Positions 52,067-59,770 of a DNA stretch of 64,000 nt are shown piece by piece (the first letter of the stretch is position 1; every line of letters begins with the position of its first letter). The stretch is from Schaalia sp. ORNL0103 (GTDB lineage: Bacteria; Actinomycetota; Actinomycetes; Actinomycetales; Actinomycetaceae): assembly GCF_019429565.1 (NCBI RefSeq), contig NZ_JAHXSA010000001.1:124001-188000 (forward strand), in the 5' to 3' direction. A program made the translations under genes and the position numbers. The notes beneath the pieces were generated by a model, which saw only the letters and a list, made by a program, of their open reading frames with translations, searched no databases and was not told the origin of the DNA.

Positions 52067-53116
52067 ATGACTTTTTCTGCCACGCTGCCGAACTTCTCCA
52101 GTGACTACCAGGAAGGCGCGCACGCCCGGGTGCTCGACGCCCTCGTAGCCACCAACATGGAACAGTCAAGCGGCTACGGCACCGACGAGCACTGCGAGCG
52201 CGCCCGCGACCTGATCCGCAAGGCCTGCCAGGCCCCCGACGCCGACGTGTACTTCCTGGTCGGCGGCACGCAGACGAACGCGACCGTCATTGATGCGATC
52301 CTCCTGCCCTGGCAGGGCGTCATCGCGCCCAATACCGGCCACATCAACATGCACGAGGCCGGTATCGTCGAGCGTGGCGGCCACAAGATTCTCGACACTC
52401 CCGCCGTCGAAGGCAAGATCAACGCCGCCGACGTCGAACGCATCTGCTCGGCGTGGGAGGGCGACGGCGCGCGTGACCACATGATCGCCCCCGCCCTCGT
52501 CTATATTTCGCAGCCCACCGAGTACGGCACCCTCTACTCCCTGCAGGAGCTTGAGGAGCTCTCCGCCGTGTGCCGCGAGCGCGAGCTGAAGCTCTTCGTC
52601 GACGGCGCGCGCCTCGCATACGCGCTGGCCTCGCCCGCCAACGACGTGACGCTGGCCGACCTGGCGCGCCTGACCGACGTCTTCTACATCGGTGGCACCA
52701 AGTGCGGCTCGCTCTTCGGCGAGGCTGTGGTGATCCCCGAGCGCGGCTCGATCCGCCAGTTCGTCACCCAGATGAAGCAGCACGGCGCGCTCCTGGCGAA
52801 GGGGCGTCTCCTGGGCGTGCAGTTCGAGGCACTCTTCGAGGACGGTCTCTACCTGACGATCGGCGAGCCCGCCGTCAAGGCGACCGCGCGGATCCGCGAG
52901 GCCCTCAAGCGCGCCGGCTACGTCGTCACCATGGACTCGCCGACCAACCTGACTTTCGTGGCCCTCGATCAGGCCGGGCATGAGCGCCTGTCCGACAAGG
53001 TGCGCTACAGCATCTGGGAGACCCTTCCCGATGGCCGCTACCTCGCGCGCATCGGCACGTCCTGGGCCACGCCCGAGGAGGATGTGGTGGCCTTCGAGCA
53101 GGCTCTGGCCCGGTAG
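52067..53116 (+). CDS. PLP-dependent L-threonine aldolase / beta-eliminating lyase family
   Basis: 349 aa. The start at ATG 52067 follows AATAAT by 6 bases (leaderless type); the longer open frame to 51893 is not used. Fold-type I PLP enzyme: Schiff-base K212 in YIGGTKCGSLFG, VDGARLAYA (Asp for the pyridine N), and VYFLVGGTQTNATVID at the N-terminus. Length and motifs fit low-specificity threonine aldolase, which cleaves threonine to glycine and acetaldehyde; tryptophanase-like or alliinase activity cannot be ruled out. Confidence 0.9.
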   Translation: MTFSATLPNFSSDYQEGAHARVLDALVATNMEQSSGYGTDEHCERARDLIRKACQAPDADVYFLVGGTQTNATVIDAILLPWQGVIAPNTGHINMHEAGIVERGGHKILDTPAVEGKINAADVERICSAWEGDGARDHMIAPALVYISQPTEYGTLYSLQELEELSAVCRERELKLFVDGARLAYALASPANDVTLADLARLTDVFYIGGTKCGSLFGEAVVIPERGSIRQFVTQMKQHGALLAKGRLLGVQFEALFEDGLYLTIGEPAVKATARIREALKRAGYVVTMDSPTNLTFVALDQAGHERLSDKVRYSIWETLPDGRYLARIGTSWATPEEDVVAFEQALAR

Positions 53117-53184
53117 TTCGGCCGGAGCCGTCCGATGGGCGGGCCGGGTGGATCGGGAGCGTCGGGCCGGGTTAGCCTGGGCGC

Positions 53185-53907
53185 ATGACACTCGCCGCTG
53201 AGACGAACGACTTTTCCGCCCTGACAGCCTCGCGCCGCTCCACGCGCGCCTTTACAGAACGGGAGATCCCCGTCGAGGTCCTCGACGCGATCCTTGCCGA
53301 CGCGACGACCGCGCCGTCCTGGTCTAACACGCGCGCCTTCCGCGTCGCCCTGGCCACGGGCGAGCGCGCCCAGCGCCTGCGGGAACACTACGGGCGTCTC
53401 TTCGACGAGGAGATCGCCGCACACGCACGCAAGGCTGAGGATCCGACCGTGGAGATACCCGTGCCTGACGGTGACTTCCCGGTGCGCAAGCGCTACCCGG
53501 ACGAGGTACGCCCCGCCCAGATCGAGGTTGCGAAGCTCCTCTACGGCATCCACGGCATCGAGCGCGCCGACATCGAGGGGCGCAACCGTGTGAACCGCCG
53601 CAACGTCACGGCATTCGACGCACCCGTCATGGGATTCGTCTTCGTCCACGAGGGCATGCTCCCGTGGAGCGCCATGGACGCTGGCCTCATGCTCCAGACC
53701 CTGTTCCTGTCCGCCAAGTCGCGCGGCGTCGACTCTTGCCCGGTCGGCATCCTCGCCACCTGGCGCGAGCCTGTCGAAGCCGAGTTTGAGATCCCCGAGG
53801 GCTACCGGTTCATCACCGGTTTTGCCCTCGGTTACGCGGATCCTGAGGCTCCGATCAACGCGATGCAGGCCCCGCGCCCGCCGATCCAGCTCCTCGAAGG
53901 CAAGTAG
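53185..53907 (+). CDS. Nitroreductase-family flavoprotein
   Basis: 240 aa; ATG with TAGCCT 6 bases upstream (leaderless type). FMN-binding features: ASRRSTRAFTEREIPVEVLD, TTAPSWSNTRAFRV, AGLMLQTLFLSAKSRGVDSC and ITGFALGYADPEAPIN near the end. It likely reduces nitro or quinone compounds with NAD(P)H. It lies 68 bases after the aldolase gene with its own promoter. Confidence 0.9.
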   Translation: MTLAAETNDFSALTASRRSTRAFTEREIPVEVLDAILADATTAPSWSNTRAFRVALATGERAQRLREHYGRLFDEEIAAHARKAEDPTVEIPVPDGDFPVRKRYPDEVRPAQIEVAKLLYGIHGIERADIEGRNRVNRRNVTAFDAPVMGFVFVHEGMLPWSAMDAGLMLQTLFLSAKSRGVDSCPVGILATWREPVEAEFEIPEGYRFITGFALGYADPEAPINAMQAPRPPIQLLEGK

Positions 53908-53926
53908 CGCTACGAGCGGCACATCG

Positions 53927-54190
53927 CTAGTCGTTGAGCTCAGCGCGCAGGTCGGCCAGGCTCACGCGCTGCCCGTCGTCGTCGCGCTTTGCCTCCCGGA
54001 AGGCCGCGAGATCGCGTGCATCCTCGAGTTCTTCCAAGGCCAACAGGTCGTCGACGCCGATCACGATTGCCGCGAGGCGGCCGTTCTTCGTCACTCCGAT
54101 ACGCTCGCCGCCGTAGGAGGCTCGTCCGAGGACGTCGGAGAGGTTTGCGCGCAGCTCGCGAGTTGAGAGCGTCGTGGCAAGTGTGTTCAT
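53927..54190 (-). CDS. Orphan Phd/YefM-family antitoxin
   Basis: 87 aa. LSTRELRANLSDVLGRASYG with GERIGVTKNGRLAAIVIGVDD is the classical Phd/YefM N-terminal fold; the tail is charged. No toxin gene lies on either side (nitroreductase ends 19 bases away; a YkvI-like gene is on the other side). TAAAAT 6 bases before the ATG suggests a leaderless mRNA, and GTACA-TTG-TGTAC (54203-54215) covers the promoter. It may regulate only itself or pair with a distant toxin. Confidence 0.82.
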   Translation of the reverse strand: MNTLATTLSTRELRANLSDVLGRASYGGERIGVTKNGRLAAIVIGVDDLLALEELEDARDLAAFREAKRDDDGQRVSLADLRAELND

Positions 54191-54196
54191 AGTGTC

Positions 54197-54215
54197 ATTT
54201 TAGTACATTGTGTAC
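54197..54215 (-). promoter_or_regulatory. Promoter and operator of orphan antitoxin
   Basis: TAAAAT -10 (minus strand, 54202-54197) abutted by the perfect palindrome GTACA-TTG-TGTAC at 54203-54215. Antitoxin autorepression fits. Confidence 0.55.
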
Positions 54216-54342
54216 ACATCTGTGCCTCTTCCGGCCCTCCTGAGCGTGAACAATTTCCCACGGACGTGCCATGCTCACAGCCGAGCGTCTACCGTGGAAC
54301 GAGGCCTCGGCCTCGTGAAACGTTCGCAATCGGAAGGACCCT

Positions 54343-55665
54343 ATGTCCAAGAAGTACCTCTCCGTCGCCTTCGCCTACGTGGGAGTCATCATCGGCGCGG
54401 GCCTGGCGAGTGGCCAGGACCTGCTCCAGTACTTCCTGTCCTTTGGCGCGAAGGGCCTGATCGGCATCGCGGTCCTGGGCATCCTCAACGTCGTCTTCGG
54501 CGTCGTCGCGCTCCAGCTGGGCTCCTACTACCGATCCGGCCACCACGACGAGGTCTTCGAGCGCATCACCCACCCGGCGCTGCGCCGCGTCATCGACGTC
54601 GTGCTCGTCTTCTCGGGGTTCGCGATGGGATTCGTGATGCTCGCGGGCGCGGGCGCGAACCTCGAGCAGCAGTTCGGCCTGCCTGCGTGGGCGGGCAGTG
54701 CCCTGTGCGCGGTGCTTGTCGTTCTGACGGCCTTCCTGGACTTCGACCGGATCATGAAGGTGATCGGCGTGTTCACGCCCATGATCATCGTCGCCATCAC
54801 GATCCTCACAATCTACTCGCTCGCCACCCCGCACCCGGGCATCGCCGAGCTCAACGCCGCCGCCACCCAGGTCACCCCGGCGCTGCCCAACCTGTGGCTC
54901 TCCACGATCAACTACTTCGCGCTGTGCGTCGTCAACGGCATCGCGATGGCCTTCGTGCTGGGGGGTTCGGTGCTGCGCATCGGCGAGGCTCGCCGAGCCG
55001 GGCGCATTGGCGGCACCATCATCGCCCTCGTCATCGGCGCGGACGCCCTGTGCCTGTACCTGAACGTGGACCGGATCTGGGACGTGAACGTTCCCGCCCT
55101 CGAGATCGCGCGCTCGATCCACCCGGCTTTCGCCTTCGTCTACACGCTGATCATTTTCGCGCTCATCTACAACACGGTCTTTTCGCTGTTCTACTCGACG
55201 GCGCGCCGCTTCTCGGGCGGGCAGACCACGCGTATGCGCATCGTCCTCGTCGGCGTGGTCGCGGTGGGCTACGCGGCCTCGCTCATGGGCTTCAAGAAGC
55301 TGATCGGCGGCATGTACCCGATCATCGGCTGGCTGGGCGTTGCCCTCCTCGTTGTCCTCGCGGTCGGCTGGCTGCGCGAGCGCTCCGCCGTCCTGCGCGA
55401 GGAGAACCTGCGCCGAAAGCTCATCCGCGTCCTCGTGCGCAAGCACGCCGACGACCTGGAGTACACGGACGAGCATCGCGCTCAGGCGCGAACCCTCGCC
55501 CAGGCCTCGGTCGTTGATGGCAGCGAGCTGCGCCGCGAGGCCGACTCGATCGCCGAGCAGATCGCCGACACGCAGGACGATGCCGCCGCCTACGCGCGCG
55601 AGGCTCTGCCCGTCGACGAGGCCCTGGTCGAGCAGGCGATCGAGGCCGACCGGGCGAACGGCTGA
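54343..55665 (+). CDS. YkvI-like membrane carrier
   Basis: 440 aa, about ten TM segments in residues 5-345 and a charged, helical cytoplasmic tail (350-440, Glu/Ala/Arg-rich). The N-terminal VAFAYVGVIIGAGLASGQDL is characteristic of the YkvI family, distant relatives of the amino acid/choline carrier (APC/LeuT) fold: GAGLASGQ corresponds to the unwound TM1 substrate site. GGAAGGACC precedes the ATG. Substrate unknown. It is convergent with ogt, with only 1 base between the stops. Confidence 0.82.
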   Translation: MSKKYLSVAFAYVGVIIGAGLASGQDLLQYFLSFGAKGLIGIAVLGILNVVFGVVALQLGSYYRSGHHDEVFERITHPALRRVIDVVLVFSGFAMGFVMLAGAGANLEQQFGLPAWAGSALCAVLVVLTAFLDFDRIMKVIGVFTPMIIVAITILTIYSLATPHPGIAELNAAATQVTPALPNLWLSTINYFALCVVNGIAMAFVLGGSVLRIGEARRAGRIGGTIIALVIGADALCLYLNVDRIWDVNVPALEIARSIHPAFAFVYTLIIFALIYNTVFSLFYSTARRFSGGQTTRMRIVLVGVVAVGYAASLMGFKKLIGGMYPIIGWLGVALLVVLAVGWLRERSAVLREENLRRKLIRVLVRKHADDLEYTDEHRAQARTLAQASVVDGSELRREADSIAEQIADTQDDAAAYAREALPVDEALVEQAIEADRANG

Positions 55666-55666
55666 G

Positions 55667-56272
55667 TTAGTTGGCCGACGAGGCCGTGGCCTCCTCGTGC
55701 GCAAGCAGCCAGGCTTTCACGTCCCCTCCTGCCGCGTAGCCGCCGGGGCTGGTGGCCGCCACGACCCTGTGGCAGGGGCGGATCAGGAGCAGGGGATTAC
55801 GCCCCACCGCTCCGCCGACCGCCTGGGCCGACGCGGGCACACCTGCGTCCCGCAGCGTGGCCGTGAGGTGCCCGTACGTGTGCGTCGCGCCGTAGGGGAT
55901 AGCGTCCATCGCCTCCCACACGCGCTTTTGAAAGTCCGTGCCCGCAGGCGCGAGACGAACGGTGGCGGGGGAGGGGGCCTCGCCCGCGAAGTATCCGTCG
56001 AGCCAGGACATCGCCGCGCCCAGAGCCCGCGCGTCCGCCTCGCCCCACCCGGCCTCGGCGAGGATAACATCCCGGGAAACGGGCGAGGTTAGGTCGAGCG
56101 CGGAGCGCGCCACGGCCTCGTCGATGCCGTAGGGGGAGCCGAAGAAACGCTGCCCGGCCCCCCACAAGCCGATGAGCGCACCGCCCCGCGCGGCCAGCGT
56201 GAGGCTGCCGATGGGGGAGTCGTAGGTGGCGAGTGCCGGATCAGAACTGCTCGGGGTGCTCTCGGTAGGCAT
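55667..56272 (-). CDS. ogt: Methylated-DNA--protein-cysteine methyltransferase
   Basis: 201 aa. Suicide DNA-repair enzyme that removes O6-alkyl groups from guanine onto its own Cys. Active-site PCHRVV with C167, the Arg-finger helix AVGGAVGRNP and the winged-helix region FQKRVWEAMDAIPYGATHTY are all present. The start ATG 56272 lies inside the end of the protoglobin gene (32-base overlap), so translation is likely coupled. Confidence 0.94.
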   Translation of the reverse strand: MPTESTPSSSDPALATYDSPIGSLTLAARGGALIGLWGAGQRFFGSPYGIDEAVARSALDLTSPVSRDVILAEAGWGEADARALGAAMSWLDGYFAGEAPSPATVRLAPAGTDFQKRVWEAMDAIPYGATHTYGHLTATLRDAGVPASAQAVGGAVGRNPLLLIRPCHRVVAATSPGGYAAGGDVKAWLLAHEEATASSAN

Positions 56273-56834
56273 ACGCCCACACTGTCACGGCGACAGTCAC
56301 AGCGCGAGTCCAGGCATCACGGACGGCGCTCAGTTCGTCACCCTCGAAGCCCTCCGCGAGGAGACGGTGACCGACCTCCACAGTGGGCGCGATGAAGGCG
56401 AGCACGTAGCGCAGGGGCACGAATGGTGTCGAGTCCGCCCCATCCGCCGCGTTCTTCGCTGCGGACATGTGCCGTGCGCCGATCAGGTACTGGTAGTCCA
56501 ACCACGCCTGGTCACGCTCGCGCGTGCACATGTCGATGATCCACTGGGCGAAGCGCGGCTTTGACGCCTGCGCGTACTCGGGGTTTGGCTGCCCGTCCGG
56601 GTGCGCGGAATGTGCTGCCAGATACGTCTTTTGAGCCAGAATTCCGCGCCACGTGTCGACCATTTCCATAGCGTGTGGCGCCAGGATGGGTTCTGCTCGT
56701 GAGAGCAGCTCTGCGTCACCGGGCTGGACGTGTGCGGCGGCCTCGATCTGGCGTAGATCCTCGAGTGTGAGCGGGGATGTGGGGACGGCATCGGTGCCGT
56801 AGGTGTACCCCGACGAGTGGTTGTAAGCGGTCAT
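56241..56834 (-). CDS. Protoglobin-domain heme protein
   Basis: 197 aa from ATG 56834 (AGGAGG upstream). Protoglobin/globin-coupled-sensor fold features: WRGILAQKTYLAAHSAHPDG, then CTRERDQAWLDYQYLIGARH with the conserved WLDYQ..IG.RH containing the proximal His region, and VPLRYVLAFIAP. No signalling domain is attached, so it may bind O2, NO or CO alone. A longer open frame through to 58535 is an antisense artefact. It shares a transcript with ogt. Confidence 0.85.
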   Translation of the reverse strand: MTAYNHSSGYTYGTDAVPTSPLTLEDLRQIEAAAHVQPGDAELLSRAEPILAPHAMEMVDTWRGILAQKTYLAAHSAHPDGQPNPEYAQASKPRFAQWIIDMCTRERDQAWLDYQYLIGARHMSAAKNAADGADSTPFVPLRYVLAFIAPTVEVGHRLLAEGFEGDELSAVRDAWTRAVTVAVTVWAYAYREHPEQF

Positions 56835-57041
56835 GAGAACCTCCTTGAAACGATGCGTCGATTGTACAACGTGCTCTGATCGTGTGGGTCTGTTTGACAT
56901 CTGGGGCCGGTGTGGAAGGCAGGTGGGTGGGGTGTGGTGCTCCGCGCGAGTTCGGGCAGCAAACGCGGTGCGGTGAGATAGCTGTGGCGCTGGCGGGGTT
57001 GCTCGCAATACAATTGACCTGTAGAACCCCTTCTTATTGCC

Positions 57042-58943
57042 GTGGCCGGAATGCTCATCATCGTGGCATGCCAATTCATCGCCCCCAAGGTGGGCGTGGC
57101 ATCGCCGCTGATTCTGCTGGTTGTCGGCCTGGCGATTGGCTTCTTGCCGCAGGTGGGGGCTATCGAGGTCGAGCCGCATCTCATCCTTGAGATCGTGCTG
57201 CCGCCGCTGCTGTTCTCGGCCGCAGTGCGTATGCCGACCATGGACTTCCGCCGCGAGATGCACGCCGTCGCGATGCTCGCGATCCCCCTCGTGTTCCTCT
57301 CCGCCTTCGCGGTTGGCTTCGTTATCAACTGGCTGGTTCCGGCGATCTCGCTGCCCTGGGGCGTCGCCCTGGGGGCTGTGCTGTCGCCGACGGATGCGGT
57401 CGCCGTCTCGATTGCGAAACGCTCCGGCGTCTCCCACCGCATCATCACGGTGCTCGAGGGTGAGGGACTTTTCAACGACGCGACCTCGCTCGTCCTCCTG
57501 TCCGCCGCGATGAGCGCCGGCTTGGCAGCAGACGAGCACGCGCTCAACCCGGGCTTGCTCATCGGCAAGGTCGCCATCGCCCTCGGTATCGCTGCGGGTA
57601 TTGGCTGGGTTGTCGGCGAGGTCGGCGTGCGTCTGCGTGCCCTCATCAAGGACCCTTCGGCCGATACAGTCTTCTCGTTCACGATGCCCTTCATCGCATC
57701 GGTCCCCGCCGAGCACCTGGGAGGGTCCGGCCTCGTTGCGGCCGTCGTCGCCGGACTGGTCGTCTCGAGCCGACGCGCGGCCGTTATCTCCGCGGCGAAC
57801 AGGCGTTTCTCCCAGCAGAACTGGCAGACCATGACGCTCGTCTTGGAGAGTGGCATCTTCCTGACGATGGGCCTGCAGGCCTTCGGCATCGTCGAGGAGA
57901 CCGCCGCGTTCTCCGGCGGCTTGGCCTTCGCCGCGTTCCTCGCCGTCATCCTCGGCGCGCTCATCATGGTGATGCGAGCCATCTTCATCGCCATCATGCT
58001 CGCCTGGCTGGACCACCGCCGTACCCACCGTCAACGCCGCTACGAGGCCGAGGTCGCACGCATCGAGCGCTTCGAGAAGCGCATGCACAAGGCGAGCGAG
58101 GTTGACGCCGACATGCTTCAGGCTCGCGACCTGAGCCCCGAGCACTGGGAGAATGCGCTTAACCACTATCGTCGCCGCCTCAAGCGGCGCGCGCGCCGCA
58201 ACGCGATGCGCGGATCGGACCTGGACTACTTCGCGAATGAGCCGCTGGGGCCGCGCGAGGGCAGCGTCATCGTGTGGGCGGGCATGCGAGGCGCGATCAC
58301 CCTGGCCGCCGCGCAAACTATCTCGACGCACGCCCCGATGCGTGCGCTGTTGCTCACGATCGCCCTGTTCATCGCCGCGGGTGCCCTCGTCATCCAGGGC
58401 CTGACCCTGCCCGGCCTCATCCGCCTCGTCAAGCCCAAGATGGCTACGGGCGATATCTCCGAGGAGGAGCGCGCCAAGCTCCTGAAGGTCATGGGCTCCG
58501 CGCTGGTGGATACGGCGCTCGCCCAGGCGATCCACGAGGTCGACGGACAGACCCTGCTGTCGGCCGGCGTCTCGCGCACCCTCTCACGCATCGGTCACGC
58601 GGTCTCCGTTGAGGATGAAGCTGCGAGTGCTCGCATTGCCCGTACGGCTGACCGCATCCTCACCGACATTCTCCAAGACGGCACGCCCCCGGACGCTGCT
58701 TCCGCGAGCGAGGTGGATGACGATGGCCATGGCACTGTCGACTTGAGCGAGGAGGAGGTTGAGCGCTCCTTCACGCGAGACCAGATCCGTGAACTCGCGC
58801 TGGAGGCCATCCACGCTCAGCGCGACGCCCTCCTGCAGGCCCGTGACGAGGGCATCTTCTCCTCGGCGGCCCTGGAAGGCGCGCTCGCCCGACTCGACAA
58901 CGAGGAAATCCTGCTGGTCTCCAGCCGCGGCGTCGACAACTGA
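57042..58943 (+). CDS. CPA1-type Na+/H+ antiporter
   Basis: 633 aa, GTG start directly after an in-frame stop, so the N-terminus is short. Twelve or so TM segments in residues 3-440; conserved SPTDAVAVS and EGLFNDATSLV carry the ion-binding acidic residues, and GMRGAITLAAA is a family motif. A hydrophilic, highly charged segment (about 325-395) interrupts the membrane domain, and a 190-residue acidic cytoplasmic tail follows. Role: sodium and pH homeostasis. TACAAT at 57009 may be its -10. Confidence 0.9.
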   Translation: MAGMLIIVACQFIAPKVGVASPLILLVVGLAIGFLPQVGAIEVEPHLILEIVLPPLLFSAAVRMPTMDFRREMHAVAMLAIPLVFLSAFAVGFVINWLVPAISLPWGVALGAVLSPTDAVAVSIAKRSGVSHRIITVLEGEGLFNDATSLVLLSAAMSAGLAADEHALNPGLLIGKVAIALGIAAGIGWVVGEVGVRLRALIKDPSADTVFSFTMPFIASVPAEHLGGSGLVAAVVAGLVVSSRRAAVISAANRRFSQQNWQTMTLVLESGIFLTMGLQAFGIVEETAAFSGGLAFAAFLAVILGALIMVMRAIFIAIMLAWLDHRRTHRQRRYEAEVARIERFEKRMHKASEVDADMLQARDLSPEHWENALNHYRRRLKRRARRNAMRGSDLDYFANEPLGPREGSVIVWAGMRGAITLAAAQTISTHAPMRALLLTIALFIAAGALVIQGLTLPGLIRLVKPKMATGDISEEERAKLLKVMGSALVDTALAQAIHEVDGQTLLSAGVSRTLSRIGHAVSVEDEAASARIARTADRILTDILQDGTPPDAASASEVDDDGHGTVDLSEEEVERSFTRDQIRELALEAIHAQRDALLQARDEGIFSSAALEGALARLDNEEILLVSSRGVDN

Positions 58944-58979
58944 TCGCCGCTGCGGCGTCAGCCGAGCGAGGTCAGCGCG

Positions 58980-59552
58980 TCAGTCCGTCGTCACCCGCGA
59001 CGCATACGCCGGGTCGTCCGTGACCGAGTTGAGCGCCTCCTCCAGGCGCTGCGGGCTCACGATCCCGTCGCGCGTCAGGACCCGGTAGGTCTGGTCGGCC
59101 TCGTGTGTGAGCATGTTCGTCATCGTGAAACCGTTGCGCTCGTAGAACTTCAGGCGGCGCACGCGCTGCTGGTAGTTCCCGGCCTCGCGCACGACCGGTT
59201 CGATCTCGAGCAGCTGCGGCACGTCGCCGTAGCGCTCGCGGAAGTGGGTGAGGATACGCGAGCCGTAGCCCGCGCTGCGCGTGCGCCCATCCACCGCGAG
59301 GAAACCCAGGTAGAACAGGTCGGGGAAGGCGAAGGAGAAGGTCAGGGCGACCACGTTGCCGGCCCCGTCCTCGCCCGCAGGCAGGGATGGATCAATCCAG
59401 GCGAGGAAGGAGACCTCGTCCAGCTGGGCGCTTGTCAGCAGCTCGGGAAGGGGAATCTGCTCCTCGGGAGGGAATGAACGCTCGTAGATTTCCCTGATTT
59501 TGTCGGTGATCGGCCCCTCGTTGGGCACGGGAATCTGGGTGAGGTCGGTCAT
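58980..59552 (-). CDS. GNAT-family N-acetyltransferase
   Basis: 190 aa. GNAT core with SFAFPDLFYLGFLAVDGRTR, acetyl-CoA loop RSAGYGSRIL and RRLKFYERNGFTMTN at the C-terminal part, typical of antibiotic- or amine-type acetyltransferases. TAGACT is 6 bases before the ATG (minus strand), another leaderless-type start. Substrate unknown. Confidence 0.87.
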   Translation of the reverse strand: MTDLTQIPVPNEGPITDKIREIYERSFPPEEQIPLPELLTSAQLDEVSFLAWIDPSLPAGEDGAGNVVALTFSFAFPDLFYLGFLAVDGRTRSAGYGSRILTHFRERYGDVPQLLEIEPVVREAGNYQQRVRRLKFYERNGFTMTNMLTHEADQTYRVLTRDGIVSPQRLEEALNSVTDDPAYASRVTTD

Positions 59553-59656
59553 GAGGACAGTCTAGCCGCTCGGTCTTGCGTGCCCCTGCAGGCCGTTCGT
59601 TAAACGAGGCCCGGGCTGGTTTTTGGGGACCACGATGTGATGTGGCAGATACGACT

Positions 59657-59685
59657 TCAGGGGCTTGTCAGGGGACGATCAGGGG
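59657..59685 (+). promoter_or_regulatory. Triple TCAGGGG boxes (11-bp spacing) upstream of ABC transporter
   Basis: TCAGGGG at 59657-59663, 59668-59674 and 59679-59685, all exactly 11 bp apart, with a degenerate fourth (TCAGTGA) at 59690. Same box and spacing as at 16882-16899. TAGACT at 59729-59734 is the probable -10, placing the boxes well upstream as for an activator. Confidence 0.6.
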
Positions 59686-59770
59686 TCAGTCAGTGAACAG
59701 CGGCGGTCTTGAGTGATGGTCGCTCACCTAGACTTGTATGCGGAATCAACAGCAGATGTGAGGATGAAGC

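Noticed and set aside
56835-58535. Upstream extension of the protoglobin frame to 764 codons
   Set aside because: Runs antisense to the Na+/H+ antiporter and is low-complexity (Asp/Glu/Arg/Gly); ATG 56834 with AGGAGG is the real start.
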